DNA of 64,000 bases from Candidatus Eiseniibacteriota bacterium. GTDB taxonomy: Bacteria > Eisenbacteria > RBG-16-71-46. Positions 1 to 9,932 of this stretch are shown in pieces; positions within the stretch are counted from its first letter, which is position 1; every line of letters starts with the position of its first letter. The stretch covers positions 96,252-160,251 of the forward strand of contig JACRIW010000058.1 in NCBI GenBank assembly GCA_016215625.1, read 5' to 3'. Made by a program: the position numbers and the translations under genes. Below the pieces are notes generated by a model. The model saw only the letters and a program-made list of their open reading frames with translations, was not told where the DNA came from and did no database searches.

Positions 1-1050
1 GTCGCCGGCCGCCATGCGCGTCGGCCCGCCGGGACACGCGAGAAACGTCGCCGCCGCGAACGTGCCGCCGACCTGGCCTTCATACAGAGCCAGCGCGTTG
101 CCGGTGTAGGCGCTCACGACGAGATCTCGAACGCCGTCGCCATTGAAGTCTTGTGCGAGCACGGACAAGGGGCCGCCTGCGCACGCGTAGTCGGTCTTCG
201 CTCCGAAACCGCCACCGCCATTGCCCAGCCGCACCGACACCGTGCTGTCGGCGTTGTTCGCCGTCGCCACGTCGAGATCGCCGTCACCGTCGAAATCCGC
301 GAGCGCGACGCTGCTCGGGTGCAGGCCCATCGGGAAGTCGGTCTTCGCTCCGAGACCGCCCGCGCCGTTGCCGGGCAGGAAAGACACGTTGCTGCCGGCG
401 AAGTTCGTGACCATCACGTCGACGCTGCCGTCACCGTTCACGTCGCCGAGGTCGATCCCGTAGGCGCCCGAACCGGCGGCGAAACTCGAGGGACCGCCGA
501 ACCCACCAAGGCCGTTCCCGAGCATCACCTTGACCACGTTGTTCGACCAGTCGGCCACGACGAGGTCGAGTACAGCGTCAGCGTTCATGAACGCGAGACG
601 GCCCGAGATCGGACGGCCACCGGTGGCATAGTTCGTGTGCGTCGGGAATGCCCCGGTCCCGTTGCCGAGATACACGGACACGCTCGCCGAACTCCAGTTC
701 GACACGACCAGATCGGGATTTCCGTCCCGGTCGAGATCGCCTACGGCGATCGACACGGGATTCACGCCGGCGGGGTAGGTCACGCGCGGGGCGAATCCGC
801 CGGCCCCGGTGTTGAGGAACACCGAAATCGTGTTCGAGGCGGGGCCGTAGTCGGCGACGACGAGATCGGGCGCACTGTCACGATTGAGGTCGGCGATCGC
901 GACGTTGTTGGGTGAAGAGCCCGCTCGGTACATCGACGGCGTCGAAAAGGTGATCGGACCAGCTTCGGCGATACGGGCGATCGAGACGAGCGCGGCAAGC
1001 ATCAGCCCACGGCGCAGCATCGGCGTGCCCCAGGCGAACCACGGACTCAC
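1..1050 (-). CDS. Secreted FG-GAP/VCBS repeat protein (C-terminal part outside window)
   Basis: Reverse-complement translation from GTG at 1050 is open to the window edge: MSPWFAWGTPMLRRGLMLAALVSIARIAEAGPITFSTPSMYRAGSSPNNVAIADLNRDSAPDLVVADYG...VGDLDRDGNPDLVVSNWSS...; repeated D-x-N-x-D-G-x-x-DLVV motifs. Absent from the ORF track because it has no stop inside the window. Confidence 0.85.
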   Translation of the reverse strand, partial: MSPWFAWGTPMLRRGLMLAALVSIARIAEAGPITFSTPSMYRAGSSPNNVAIADLNRDSAPDLVVADYGPASNTISVFLNTGAGGFAPRVTYPAGVNPVSIAVGDLDRDGNPDLVVSNWSSASVSVYLGNGTGAFPTHTNYATGGRPISGRLAFMNADAVLDLVVADWSNNVVKVMLGNGLGGFGGPSSFAAGSGAYGIDLGDVNGDGSVDVMVTNFAGSNVSFLPGNGAGGLGAKTDFPMGLHPSSVALADFDGDGDLDVATANNADSTVSVRLGNGGGGFGAKTDYACAGGPLSVLAQDFNGDGVRDLVVSAYTGNALALYEGQVGGTFAAATFLACPGGPTRMAAGD

Positions 1051-1555
1051 GGCCCCTCCTCGGGCGCTTGCGGCGCCCTCGAGATGGAAGTCCAGGCAAC
1101 GGGGGATCGGCGTCGGCGCTCGAGGCGAGCTTCGTGGGGAGTCGGTTTCAGCTCGTCGCGGATGGATGCGACCGATTGCCGGAAAGCGTCAACCGTCACT
1201 TGGAGGGTGTCAATGCCATTCTTCGCGCCTGCACTTTCACGTGCGTCGCACCGAGATAAACTTTGTGAAGCGTGAGCACCTGACACGCCCTGCCTCACCA
1301 GCTCCCGCACGCTCGCGGAGTCATCCGCGCGGCGGATGCGTTCACCGCCGTGTCCCCTGATCGTGAGCAGTGGGTATTCTGCGCCATCTCGTTCGCGCGA
1401 CCGAGTGGGGCGCCGACATCGCGCGCCGTGATCTCCACGTCGGGCGCGCCATGGAACACGTCCGCGCACATCCGGGCTACCCTGTTCGGCGAGCGCGCAC
1501 GAACGCCTTCATGCTGTACGCGACTCGGCGAGGGGTATCGCGTGGGCATCCCGGC

Positions 1556-1810
1556 CACGATCCACGCATCTCGCCGTTGTGTGCGAACCTGCGCGGGCTG
1601 CCGCCGTCCGCGCGGCAGGCCGGTGGGCCGAAGATCTTTCACGACGGGTCCGTCGAGTTCGCGGACGCGGCGAAATCGCAGGGGGTGGGCATGTCGTTTC
1701 CCGTGTGGCCCGAGATGAACCACGACTTTCAGGCGTTCCGCCCCGAAGTGCCGGAAGCGGGCGAAGCACTCGCGAACTCCCGATCCGTGATGGAGCAGTG
1801 GTGCCGGTGA
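1556..1810 (+). pseudogene. Degraded 3' remnant of an HSL-family alpha/beta hydrolase (acetyl esterase/lipase)
   Basis: Frame 1370..1810 ends DPRISPLCANLRGLPPSARQAGGPKIFHDGSVEFADAAKSQGVGMSFPVWPEMNHDFQAFRPEVPEAGEALANS, which matches the usual C-terminus of HSL-type hydrolases (DPRxSPLxADLxGLPPxLIQxGxxExxxDxSxxxAxxAxxAGVxxxLxVWPxMxHxFQxF). No upstream HGGG or GxSxG segment is present in frame. Confidence 0.65.
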
Positions 1811-3606
1811 ACGCGCGAGGCTTCGCGTGGCTGCTCGTGACGGCTCTCGTCACGGGCGCTGCAGCCGTGAGCACCGCGGATGCCGGCGCGGTGCGCGTGC
1901 AGCTCGTGCAGTCGGCCGGCCGCTGGCAGCTGCTGCGCGGCGGCGCGCCGTACGCCATCAAGGGCGCGGGCGGCGACGGCAGCCTCGCGCTGCTCGCCTC
2001 GAGCGGCGGCAACAGCATCCGCACCTGGGACGTCGAGGGCATCGGGCCGCGGCTCGACGAGGCGCAGCGGCTCGGGCTCACCGTGACCGTGGGCTTCTGG
2101 TTCGGCCACGAGCGTCACGGGTTCGACTACCGCGACAGCGCGCAGGTCGCCGCGCAGCTCGAGCGCGTGCGGCAGGGGATCCTGAAATACAAGGAACATC
2201 CCGCGGTGCTCGCGTGGGCGATCGGCAACGAGATGGAAGGCTACGAGGACGGCGGCAATCCGCGCATCTGGGCCGCGGTCGAACAGGCCGCCGCGCTCGC
2301 GCATGCGCTCGACCCGGACCATCCGACCATGACCGTGACCGCGGACATCGGCGCGAAGCGCGTCGAGAGCGTGCACCGGCTCTGCCCGAGCATCGACATC
2401 ATGGGCATCAACAGCTACGGCGGCGCGCCTTCGATTCCGGAGCGGTATCGGGCCGCGGGCGGCACGAAGCCTTACGTGGTTACCGAGTACGGTCCGCCCG
2501 GCACGTGGGAGATCGGGCGCAACGCCTGGGGCGCGGTCGAGGAACTGTCGAGCACCGCGAAGGCGGAGCGTTACGCCTCGACGCATGCGCGGCTCACCGC
2601 GGACTCGGCGCTCTGTCTCGGCTCGTATGCGTTCACGTGGGGCGCCAAGCAGGAGGCGACCGCCACGTGGTACGGCATGCTGCTCCCCGACGGCACGAAG
2701 CTCGCCGCCGTGGACGCGATGACGGAACTCTGGTCGGGGCGGCCGAGCGCGAACCGCTGCCCGGCGATCGACTCGCTCGTGCTCGAAGGACCGGCCGCCG
2801 TCGAGCCGGGCGGACTCGTGCGTGCGCGCCTCGCGCTGCGCGACCCGGAGGGGGATTCGCTCCGCGTGGAATGGTCGCTGCGCGCCGACGCATTGTCGTA
2901 CGAGACCGGCGGCGACGTGCGCCCGGCGCCGCGCACGTACGCGGGCGCGATCGTGCACGCCGACGCGCGAGGCGCCGAAGTCCGCCTGCCGAAGCGCGTG
3001 GGCCGGTACCGGCTTTCGGTCGTCGTGCACGACGGGCAGGGCGGCGGCGCGATCGCGAACGTGCCGCTGCGCGTGAAGGGCGGCGCGAACGACGAACCGC
3101 TGGCCGATCCGGTGGACCTGCCGTTCGTCGTGATCGGCGACGGCGCCGTGCCGTCGTACGCGCCGTCCGGGTGGATGGGCGATCACACGTCGCTCACGAT
3201 GGACGCACGCTCGACCGAGTCGCCGCACTCGGGCGCGACGTGCGTGAAGTTCTCGTACGCGCGGCTCGAGGGCTGGTGCGGCGTCGCGTGGCAGGATCCG
3301 CCGAACGACTGGGGCGACCGGGCGGGTGGCTGGGAGCTGGCCGGAGCGCGCGTGTTGTCGTTCTGGGCGCGCGGCGCGCGCGGCGGCGAACGCGTGAAGT
3401 TCGGCTTCGGGATGATCGGCCCCGACAAGAAGCACTTCGACACGGGGAAGGCCGAGCGCGAGGTCACGCTGTCGCGCGAGTGGCGGCGCTACGAGATCCG
3501 TGCCGGCGGCGAGTCGCTGCGCCGGATCAAGACCGGCTTCTGGTGGACGCTCGGCGGCCAGGGCGCACCGGTCACGTTCTGGCTGGACGACGTGAGCTGG
3601 CAGTAG
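1801..3606 (+). CDS. Secreted glycoside hydrolase, GH2/clan-A TIM-barrel type, with C-terminal carbohydrate-binding-like domain
   Basis: ORF 1579..3606; plausible GTG start at 1801 gives a signal peptide (VPVNARGFAWLLVTALVTGAAAVSTADA). Motifs ILKYKEHPAVLAWAIGNEMEG (acid/base Glu region) and KPYVVTEYGPPGTWE (nucleophile region); C-terminus ...FWLDDVSWQ. Confidence 0.8.
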   Translation: MPVNARGFAWLLVTALVTGAAAVSTADAGAVRVQLVQSAGRWQLLRGGAPYAIKGAGGDGSLALLASSGGNSIRTWDVEGIGPRLDEAQRLGLTVTVGFWFGHERHGFDYRDSAQVAAQLERVRQGILKYKEHPAVLAWAIGNEMEGYEDGGNPRIWAAVEQAAALAHALDPDHPTMTVTADIGAKRVESVHRLCPSIDIMGINSYGGAPSIPERYRAAGGTKPYVVTEYGPPGTWEIGRNAWGAVEELSSTAKAERYASTHARLTADSALCLGSYAFTWGAKQEATATWYGMLLPDGTKLAAVDAMTELWSGRPSANRCPAIDSLVLEGPAAVEPGGLVRARLALRDPEGDSLRVEWSLRADALSYETGGDVRPAPRTYAGAIVHADARGAEVRLPKRVGRYRLSVVVHDGQGGGAIANVPLRVKGGANDEPLADPVDLPFVVIGDGAVPSYAPSGWMGDHTSLTMDARSTESPHSGATCVKFSYARLEGWCGVAWQDPPNDWGDRAGGWELAGARVLSFWARGARGGERVKFGFGMIGPDKKHFDTGKAEREVTLSREWRRYEIRAGGESLRRIKTGFWWTLGGQGAPVTFWLDDVSWQ

Positions 3607-3700
3607 GGCGCGGCTCGCCGCCGCGAACGGAGCTTCCGGCGCGTGCGGTTCCGGGGGCGGGCGGCGTTCTTCGGGTGGACCCCATCCGCCCGGAGGAGCC

Positions 3701-4147
3701 ATGTCGCCCGACTTTCGCCGCGCCACGCTGTTCGCCAGCCTCGCCGTGATGCTCGCTTCGACCGCCGCCCTGGCGGCCGAAGTGCCGCTCGACGCCGCCG
3801 ATCACGACGCCGGGGACCCGCCCGGCGTCACGCGATTCGAGCCCACCCGGCGGGACGCCCCGGCGACGGACGCCGCCCGGCTGCGCGTGCTGAGGCGCGA
3901 GCACACGCTCGCGCTCACGGCGCTGCGCGAGCAGCTCGCCGCAGCGCCGGCCGCCGAGCAGTCCGCGCTCCAGCGGCGGATCGAAGGGGAGAAGCTGGTC
4001 TTCGAGTCACGCCTCCTCGCCCTGCAGATCGAGCGCGCGAAGCGCCTGCGCCGCACGGACGACGTGCAGCGGCTCTCGGACCGGCGTGAGCGCCTGCGTC
4101 CGCGCCTCGCCCGACTCGGCATGAACCCCGAAGGAGGCGCCCGATGA
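3701..4147 (+). CDS. Small exported protein with predicted helical/coiled-coil C-terminal half
   Basis: N-terminal signal peptide MSPDFRRATLFASLAVMLASTAALAAE; Arg/Glu/Leu-rich helix; overlaps the next gene by ATGA. Confidence 0.65.
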   Translation: MSPDFRRATLFASLAVMLASTAALAAEVPLDAADHDAGDPPGVTRFEPTRRDAPATDAARLRVLRREHTLALTALREQLAAAPAAEQSALQRRIEGEKLVFESRLLALQIERAKRLRRTDDVQRLSDRRERLRPRLARLGMNPEGGAR

Positions 4148-7100
4148 AACGCCGGCTCGCGCTTCCCGCGGCGCTCGCATGCCTGCTCCTGTTGGTGGCG
4201 GCCGCGGCACACGCCTCGATGGGCCCCGGCATCCGCGTCCGTCCCACCGGGCTCACCGGTCCGCTCGTTCCCGGCGTTCCGATGGCCGTGGACGTCACGA
4301 TCGACGCCGATCACGCGACGACGCTGCGTGGCTTCCAGCTCACGGCGCCGCGCGCGCCCTCGGGCGCCGGCGGCGGTGGCCTCGTCGTGAGCGGCACGCC
4401 CGACTCGCTGCCGTTGCCCGCGAACACGCCTCTCACGCTGCACCTCACGCTCACCGCTCCGACCGAGGATGCGCGCATCACGTTCCGCTACGAGGCGGAC
4501 GGGCACACGTGGACCGAGTACTTCGATCTCTCCCGGCGCCACTTCGACCGCATGCACCGTACGAACCAGTCCGTGCTCGTACCCGACTTCCCGGCCATCG
4601 CGCTGGGGCCGGAGTCGGACGACGATCCGGGCGCGGGGCCGGAGCCCGCGCCCTCGCCGTTCGAGCGCCCGATCCGCGACCAGCGGCAGGCGACGGCGAC
4701 GAACCACATCGTGCGAGTGCACGGACGCGTCGCGTACGAGCGGAGAAAGTCGAAGAGCGACAGCGGCGTCATCACGCTGGGCGCGGACCACGTGCGTGTG
4801 CGGGTGTACGACCAGGAAACCGGATTCGACGACCTGCTCTACGAAGGCCGCACGGACGCGAACGGCTACTTCGACTGGAACGTGTCGTGTTCGGAGGCCG
4901 AGCCCGACCTCTACGTGGAAGTCGCGACGATCAACGGCGCGGTCAACGTGCAGGACGGCACCTGGAACAGCGTCTGGTCCTTCGAGTCGAGCGTGCGCGT
5001 GGACTTCACCGGCAGCGACGTGAACTTCCACACGCTCAAGCCGGCCGACGACTATACGAATCTCGCGGTGCACCTCTGCAACGCGGCGACGCGTGCCTGG
5101 CGCTGGTGGCACAACCACTCCTCGGTCCCGATCGCCCGGCAGGCGATCGAATGGCCGAGCGGGGACTGGGCGCACTACGACCCGTTCGGCGGCGACCTGC
5201 ACATCCCGAGCGAGATCGCGGGCGTCGAGAACCTCAAGCACGCGCGCTCCGAGGGGACCGTGTCCCACGAGTACGGGCACGCCGTCATGAACGAAGCCCT
5301 CGGCTACACGCCTCCGTTCGACTACGACAACGGGATCTGCAACAACGACAACGGCGATCCCGGCCACTGCCGCTGGTGCCCCGAGGACGGCGGCACGGCG
5401 GTGAGCGAAGGCTTCGCGAACTATCTCGCGGACATGGCGACGCGCGACTACGCGTCGCTCTACGGCACGGCGGCCTACGATCCGCGCGACACGGAGTCGA
5501 TCGACCGGTGCACCGACGACGGCTCGCCGTACTTCGCGAACGCGTTCGTCACCGAGGGCAACTTCGGCTCGCTGCTCCGCGACCTCACGGATTCCGAGGA
5601 CGAGGCCGACGACAACGGGGCCGCGTACTCGGCCGATGCGCTGCATCTGGGCGCGGGGCCGGTGCTCCAGGCGCTCGCGACGGCGCAGCCCAACACGCCG
5701 GCGCAGTTCATCACGGCGTTCCGGTCGCAGAACCCGGGGCTGAACGCGAACAACCTGTGGGGCACGTTCGCGAACTGCCGCTACGAACTCGCGGACGACG
5801 TCGCGCCGGGCAATCCCGTGAACGTGCACTCGACGGACCATGCGCTCAACGTCGCCTCGCCGGACGCGACGATCGCGCTCGCGTGGTCCGCGCCGACGGA
5901 CGACTTCTCGGGTGTCGCCTACTACTACGTGTCCTACGGGAACACCTCGAGCGGCCCGTGGACGCAGCTCACGTACACGGACTACAACACGGGATCGACC
6001 ACCGCACGCTTCGAGCAGCTGACGGCGATCCTGCCGCCCCGTTCGCCCGGCAACACGTACGTGAAGGTCCAGGCGATCGACCGCGCGGGCAACATCAGCG
6101 CCGGCGCGATCTCCGGGCCTTACGTGATCCGCGTCGCACTGCCGGCCGACCTCTCGAGCGCGACGCCCGCGGGGTGGACCTCGTACGTCGTCCCGCGCAA
6201 CACGACGGGCGCCACGTCGGCGAGCTGCGCGCTGACGACTTCGCTGACCGGCAACGGCTCGACGTACCTCAACTTCGAGACCTCGAACATCGGCGAGTCC
6301 CAGGCGACCGCACTCACGCAGAGCCGTCTGCTCGTGGACGGCGTGCTCGTGGATTCGATGAGCGTCGGGTTGCTCGTCGGGCCGACCGGATGGACCAACC
6401 TCCTGAATCGTGGTCCGTACACGATCCGCGGCGGCCTGCACACGCTCGAGGTGCTGTCGGACGCGAAGGAAGCGCTCGAGGAGCCGGTCGAGACCAACAA
6501 CGACAAGTCGTCCCAGTACAACTGGACCGCGTCGAACATCACGTTCAGCAGCAAGGTCCGCCGCCGCGCGCCGCCGCAGGCCTACGCCGGGTGGAGTGGG
6601 CTGTCCCTCTTCGCCCTCAAGTACGTGAACTGTGACGGGCTCGCGTACACGGTGTCGTCGGTGTCGCCGCCGATCGCCTACACGTTCGCGGGTGTCTGGG
6701 GCGCCGCGGTCGACCCGGCCGAGAACGTGAACCTCTCGCTGCACGCACACTCGACGTCCACGAGCGACGGCGGGTTCCGCGCCCGGCTCGCCTACTCCTC
6801 GCGGCCGACGGGGGAGCTGGACGCCGTGTTCACGAACCAGCGGCTCGTCTCCGCCAGCGCGTACGACGTGGGCGTGGTCAACGCGAACGGCGCCACGCAC
6901 GATTACCTCGCGGGCATCGCGGCGGCGCCCGCGGCCTCGCTCGTCACGGGCGACTCGGTGACCATCACGCTCGCGGACAGCATCATGATGGCGCTGCGCA
7001 CGCTGAGCCTCGCGAACACGACCGCCCAGGTCGTGCGCGTCCGCGTCACCGCGGGAACGGGCCCGATCTACGCGCTGTGGGTCTCGAACACGATGACGTC

Positions 7101-8676
7101 CGGCACGCTCTCGACCTACGACGCGAAGGTCGCCACGGACACCACGGGCTACGCGGAACTGCCCGTCGTGCCGGCGGCCTCGGGATTCCATCACCTCGTC
7201 TTCTACCGCAATCCCAGGGACGGCTGGGCCGGCGTCACGTTCACGCTGAAGATCGCGCCGCTCAAACCCGACGTCGCGCCCGCGCGGCCCGCGGGCTGGG
7301 CGGGCACGATCGTGCCGCGCGCCGCGAACGACGCGTCGGCGTCCTTCGTGCCGGCGCCGACGACGCTTCCCGGCGATGCCGGCTCGACCTGGCTCAACAC
7401 GGCGATGCAGGACCTGAGCGCGGGCTCCACGGGCATCGTCAACGTGAACCGGCTGCTCGACGCGGGGCTGATCGACAACCAGCTCTACTCGTTCAGCGGC
7501 GTCGGCACCGCGACGTCGGTGAACTTCGGGCCGTTCACGTTCCCGGCGGGTCGTCACATGCTGGGCGTGAACGCCGACCCGACGTCGCTCATCGCCGAGC
7601 TCGACGAATCGAACAACCGCTGGGGCCGCCAGTGGGTGTGGACGCCGCCGGCGTCCGCGCTCGCGACGCCGCTGTGGCGCAAGGGCACGAACGGCGGGCC
7701 GACGTCGGGCTGGGAGTGGGCCGACACCACGACCACGCCGTCGTATTCGGCGGACGGCATCCGTACACCCGTCTTCACGAGCGGCAACACGGCCGGCTGG
7801 GCCGCGGTCGCGGTGACGCCGCGCGCGGGGTCGGACGTCGACGTGCAGCTGCACGACGTCGCGACGAACGCCTCGACGGGCTTCGACGATCCGCGCGCGT
7901 TCTCCGCGTGGGCCGGGGATGCGACCGATCTCGTGCTCGTGAACTTCGGTGCGACGGGCTACCGCGCCTTCGACGTCGGCGTGCTGCGCGCCGCGGAGGA
8001 CACGGCGAGCTATTCGGCGGAGCTCGCCGCGGCGACGCTGCGGCCGAGCGGCGTGTCGGGGCCGTTCACGCTCGGCGCCGAGCATCTCGTGCACCTGCAC
8101 GCGTTCGACTTCGCCGCGGGGCATCACGTGATCGACGTCGTGAACCAGACCGGCAGCGTGGACTGGGGCGCCGCGGTCTACGGCGGACCACGTCCGTACC
8201 AGAACCGCAGCGACGGCGAGGACGTCGCCGAGTCCTGGGTGGCGCCCGCCGGTGCGCACGAGCACCTCGAGTTCGACGTCGTGACGCCCGGCCGCTACGC
8301 GCTCGCGGTGTTCAAGACCGGCGCGTCGGAGCGGTCGAAGTCCGGCACGTACGCGCTCGCGGTGGACCAGGCGTGGCTCGGCACGGGCGAGGCGCCGCTC
8401 GTGGCGAAGCGGATGGCGGCGAGTCCGTCGCCGTTCGCGGCGCGCACCCGGCTCGCATGGACGCTCACCGAAGCGGCGGACGCCGAGCTCGCGGTGTACG
8501 ACGTGCGCGGTGCGCGTGTGCGGACGCTCTCGCGCGGACGCTGGCAGGCCGGCGAGCACGTGGTCGAGTGGGCGGGAGACGGCGACGCGGGCCGGCCGCT
8601 CGCGCCCGGCCTGTACTTCGTGCGCTTCGAGTCGCGCGGGCGCACCGACGTCACGCGTGTCGTGATCGCACGGTAG
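4144..8676 (+). CDS. Large secreted zinc metalloprotease with CARDB-like repeats and FlgD-like Ig C-terminal domain
   Basis: Signal peptide MKRRLALPAALACLLLLVAAAAHAS; zinc motif TVSHEYGHAVMNEAL; Fn3-like segment; two CARDB-like domains; C-terminus AVYDVRGARVRTLSRGRWQAGEHVVEWAGDGDAGRPLAPGLYFVRFESRGRTDVTRVVIAR. Confidence 0.88.
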   Translation: MKRRLALPAALACLLLLVAAAAHASMGPGIRVRPTGLTGPLVPGVPMAVDVTIDADHATTLRGFQLTAPRAPSGAGGGGLVVSGTPDSLPLPANTPLTLHLTLTAPTEDARITFRYEADGHTWTEYFDLSRRHFDRMHRTNQSVLVPDFPAIALGPESDDDPGAGPEPAPSPFERPIRDQRQATATNHIVRVHGRVAYERRKSKSDSGVITLGADHVRVRVYDQETGFDDLLYEGRTDANGYFDWNVSCSEAEPDLYVEVATINGAVNVQDGTWNSVWSFESSVRVDFTGSDVNFHTLKPADDYTNLAVHLCNAATRAWRWWHNHSSVPIARQAIEWPSGDWAHYDPFGGDLHIPSEIAGVENLKHARSEGTVSHEYGHAVMNEALGYTPPFDYDNGICNNDNGDPGHCRWCPEDGGTAVSEGFANYLADMATRDYASLYGTAAYDPRDTESIDRCTDDGSPYFANAFVTEGNFGSLLRDLTDSEDEADDNGAAYSADALHLGAGPVLQALATAQPNTPAQFITAFRSQNPGLNANNLWGTFANCRYELADDVAPGNPVNVHSTDHALNVASPDATIALAWSAPTDDFSGVAYYYVSYGNTSSGPWTQLTYTDYNTGSTTARFEQLTAILPPRSPGNTYVKVQAIDRAGNISAGAISGPYVIRVALPADLSSATPAGWTSYVVPRNTTGATSASCALTTSLTGNGSTYLNFETSNIGESQATALTQSRLLVDGVLVDSMSVGLLVGPTGWTNLLNRGPYTIRGGLHTLEVLSDAKEALEEPVETNNDKSSQYNWTASNITFSSKVRRRAPPQAYAGWSGLSLFALKYVNCDGLAYTVSSVSPPIAYTFAGVWGAAVDPAENVNLSLHAHSTSTSDGGFRARLAYSSRPTGELDAVFTNQRLVSASAYDVGVVNANGATHDYLAGIAAAPAASLVTGDSVTITLADSIMMALRTLSLANTTAQVVRVRVTAGTGPIYALWVSNTMTSGTLSTYDAKVATDTTGYAELPVVPAASGFHHLVFYRNPRDGWAGVTFTLKIAPLKPDVAPARPAGWAGTIVPRAANDASASFVPAPTTLPGDAGSTWLNTAMQDLSAGSTGIVNVNRLLDAGLIDNQLYSFSGVGTATSVNFGPFTFPAGRHMLGVNADPTSLIAELDESNNRWGRQWVWTPPASALATPLWRKGTNGGPTSGWEWADTTTTPSYSADGIRTPVFTSGNTAGWAAVAVTPRAGSDVDVQLHDVATNASTGFDDPRAFSAWAGDATDLVLVNFGATGYRAFDVGVLRAAEDTASYSAELAAATLRPSGVSGPFTLGAEHLVHLHAFDFAAGHHVIDVVNQTGSVDWGAAVYGGPRPYQNRSDGEDVAESWVAPAGAHEHLEFDVVTPGRYALAVFKTGASERSKSGTYALAVDQAWLGTGEAPLVAKRMAASPSPFAARTRLAWTLTEAADAELAVYDVRGARVRTLSRGRWQAGEHVVEWAGDGDAGRPLAPGLYFVRFESRGRTDVTRVVIAR

Positions 8677-8695
8677 GCGTCTCGCCGCGAAAGGA

Positions 8696-8729
8696 ATCGG
8701 CCGCTCCCCGAACCGGGGGAGCGGCCGAT
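8696..8729. terminator. Bidirectional intrinsic-terminator-like hairpin between convergent genes
   Basis: Perfect 14-bp inverted repeat atcggccgctcccc / ggggagcggccgat with 6-nt loop (gaaccg), between genes ending at 8676 (+) and 8734 (-). Confidence 0.7.
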
Positions 8730-8733
8730 CGCT

Positions 8734-9891
8734 TCACGAACGCTTGCGGACCAGCTCCCACACGTTCGGCAGGTCGCCCTTGCGGCGGCGGTTGCGGCGT
8801 TTGTCCTCGTGCGCGAGCCCTTCGATCGAATGCCGGATGTCGAGGTTGGGCAGGCCCGAGTTGAAATAGGAGTGCTGCACGAAGTCCGTGCCCTCGCCCG
8901 CGAACGCGCTGCAGTCCACCTGGTGCACCTTGTTGTGCAGCGTCGCCGGATGCGCCGCGCCGTTGGTGCCGAGGCGTTCGGGGTTGCCCTTCGTGTAGTC
9001 GGAGACGTACATCGCCTTGTCGCCGCGGTTGTGATAAACGGTCACGCCGCGCGCGAGCTCGTGCACGCGGCCGAGCGGCGCGCCGATCTCGAGCACGTTG
9101 TCGTCCACGTCCGGCGCGCACAGGAAGATGTGCTCGAAGAGCCGCGGCAGCGCGTTGCCCGGCGTGTACTCGTCCATGCGCTTGAGCGCGTTCTGCAGGA
9201 CGTAGTTGCCCATCGAGTGGCAGAGCAGGTGGATGTCCTGCCCGCAGACGGGCTCGCCGGTCGCGCGGTCGTTGAGCCGCGCGAGAAAGTCGCGCAGCTT
9301 GAGGAACGCGCGCCCGACCGCATGCCCGGAGCCCGCGGCCTCGCTGCGATCGGACTTGTACGACACGAGCGGCAGCGCCATGCCGTCAGACGGCCACGTG
9401 AACAGCACCACGTTCACCTTCTGCCGCGGATCCGTGCCGTCGGTACGGTTGAGCGAAGCCTGCAGCGCGAGCGCGGACGAGACGGCGCCTTTCCACGACA
9501 CGTTGAAACCGTGGATGTAGATCAGCGTGTCGGTGCCGCCCATCATGAGGTCCTGGAGGTCCGCGAAGAACGCGGCCGAACCCAGCACGATGTTCTTCTG
9601 CGATTCCTGCGAGACGCGTGGATCGATCTTCTCTTCGTACGCTTCGATCGCCGCGCCCTCGACGAGCGGCTCGAGGTAGTCGCCGAGCCTGCTGCCGTTG
9701 ACCGCCGCACCGGCGCTCTCGGCCGACATCGCGGCTTTCAGCTTCGCGTCGCTCGCGGTCAGGGTGAGCCGGCCGAAGCGGAGGTTCTCCATGCCGTCGG
9801 CGCTGAAGTTCCGGCCGTAGCCCGTCGGGTGCCAGCGGTCGTCGCCGAGATGATTGCGGTTGGTGGCGTAGAAGAGCTGGAGCTTCGCCAT
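8734..9891 (-). CDS. Alpha/beta hydrolase of the DUF900 type
   Basis: MAKLQLFYATNRNHLGDDRWHPTGYGRNFS...; TLIYIHGFNVSW, VVLFTWPSDGMALPLVSYKSDR and IHLLCHSMGNYVLQNAL (nucleophile GxSxG-like HSMGN) are typical of DUF900 hydrolases. Start chosen at ATG 9891. Confidence 0.85.
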   Translation of the reverse strand: MAKLQLFYATNRNHLGDDRWHPTGYGRNFSADGMENLRFGRLTLTASDAKLKAAMSAESAGAAVNGSRLGDYLEPLVEGAAIEAYEEKIDPRVSQESQKNIVLGSAAFFADLQDLMMGGTDTLIYIHGFNVSWKGAVSSALALQASLNRTDGTDPRQKVNVVLFTWPSDGMALPLVSYKSDRSEAAGSGHAVGRAFLKLRDFLARLNDRATGEPVCGQDIHLLCHSMGNYVLQNALKRMDEYTPGNALPRLFEHIFLCAPDVDDNVLEIGAPLGRVHELARGVTVYHNRGDKAMYVSDYTKGNPERLGTNGAAHPATLHNKVHQVDCSAFAGEGTDFVQHSYFNSGLPNLDIRHSIEGLAHEDKRRNRRRKGDLPNVWELVRKRS

Positions 9892-9932
9892 GGTTCCTCC
9901 GTGAGCGGCCGGCGAGGGGGACGGGGGAAAGT

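Noticed and set aside
1051-1555. Possible upstream exons or intact N-terminus of the hydrolase remnant
   Set aside because: I could not find a convincing HGGG or GxSxG segment in any frame by eye; left as unassigned sequence.
3802-8559. 1585-aa minus-strand ORF antisense to the metalloprotease gene
   Set aside because: Arg/Val/His-rich translation with no domain or signal pattern; mirrors a well-supported plus-strand gene. High-GC antisense artefact.
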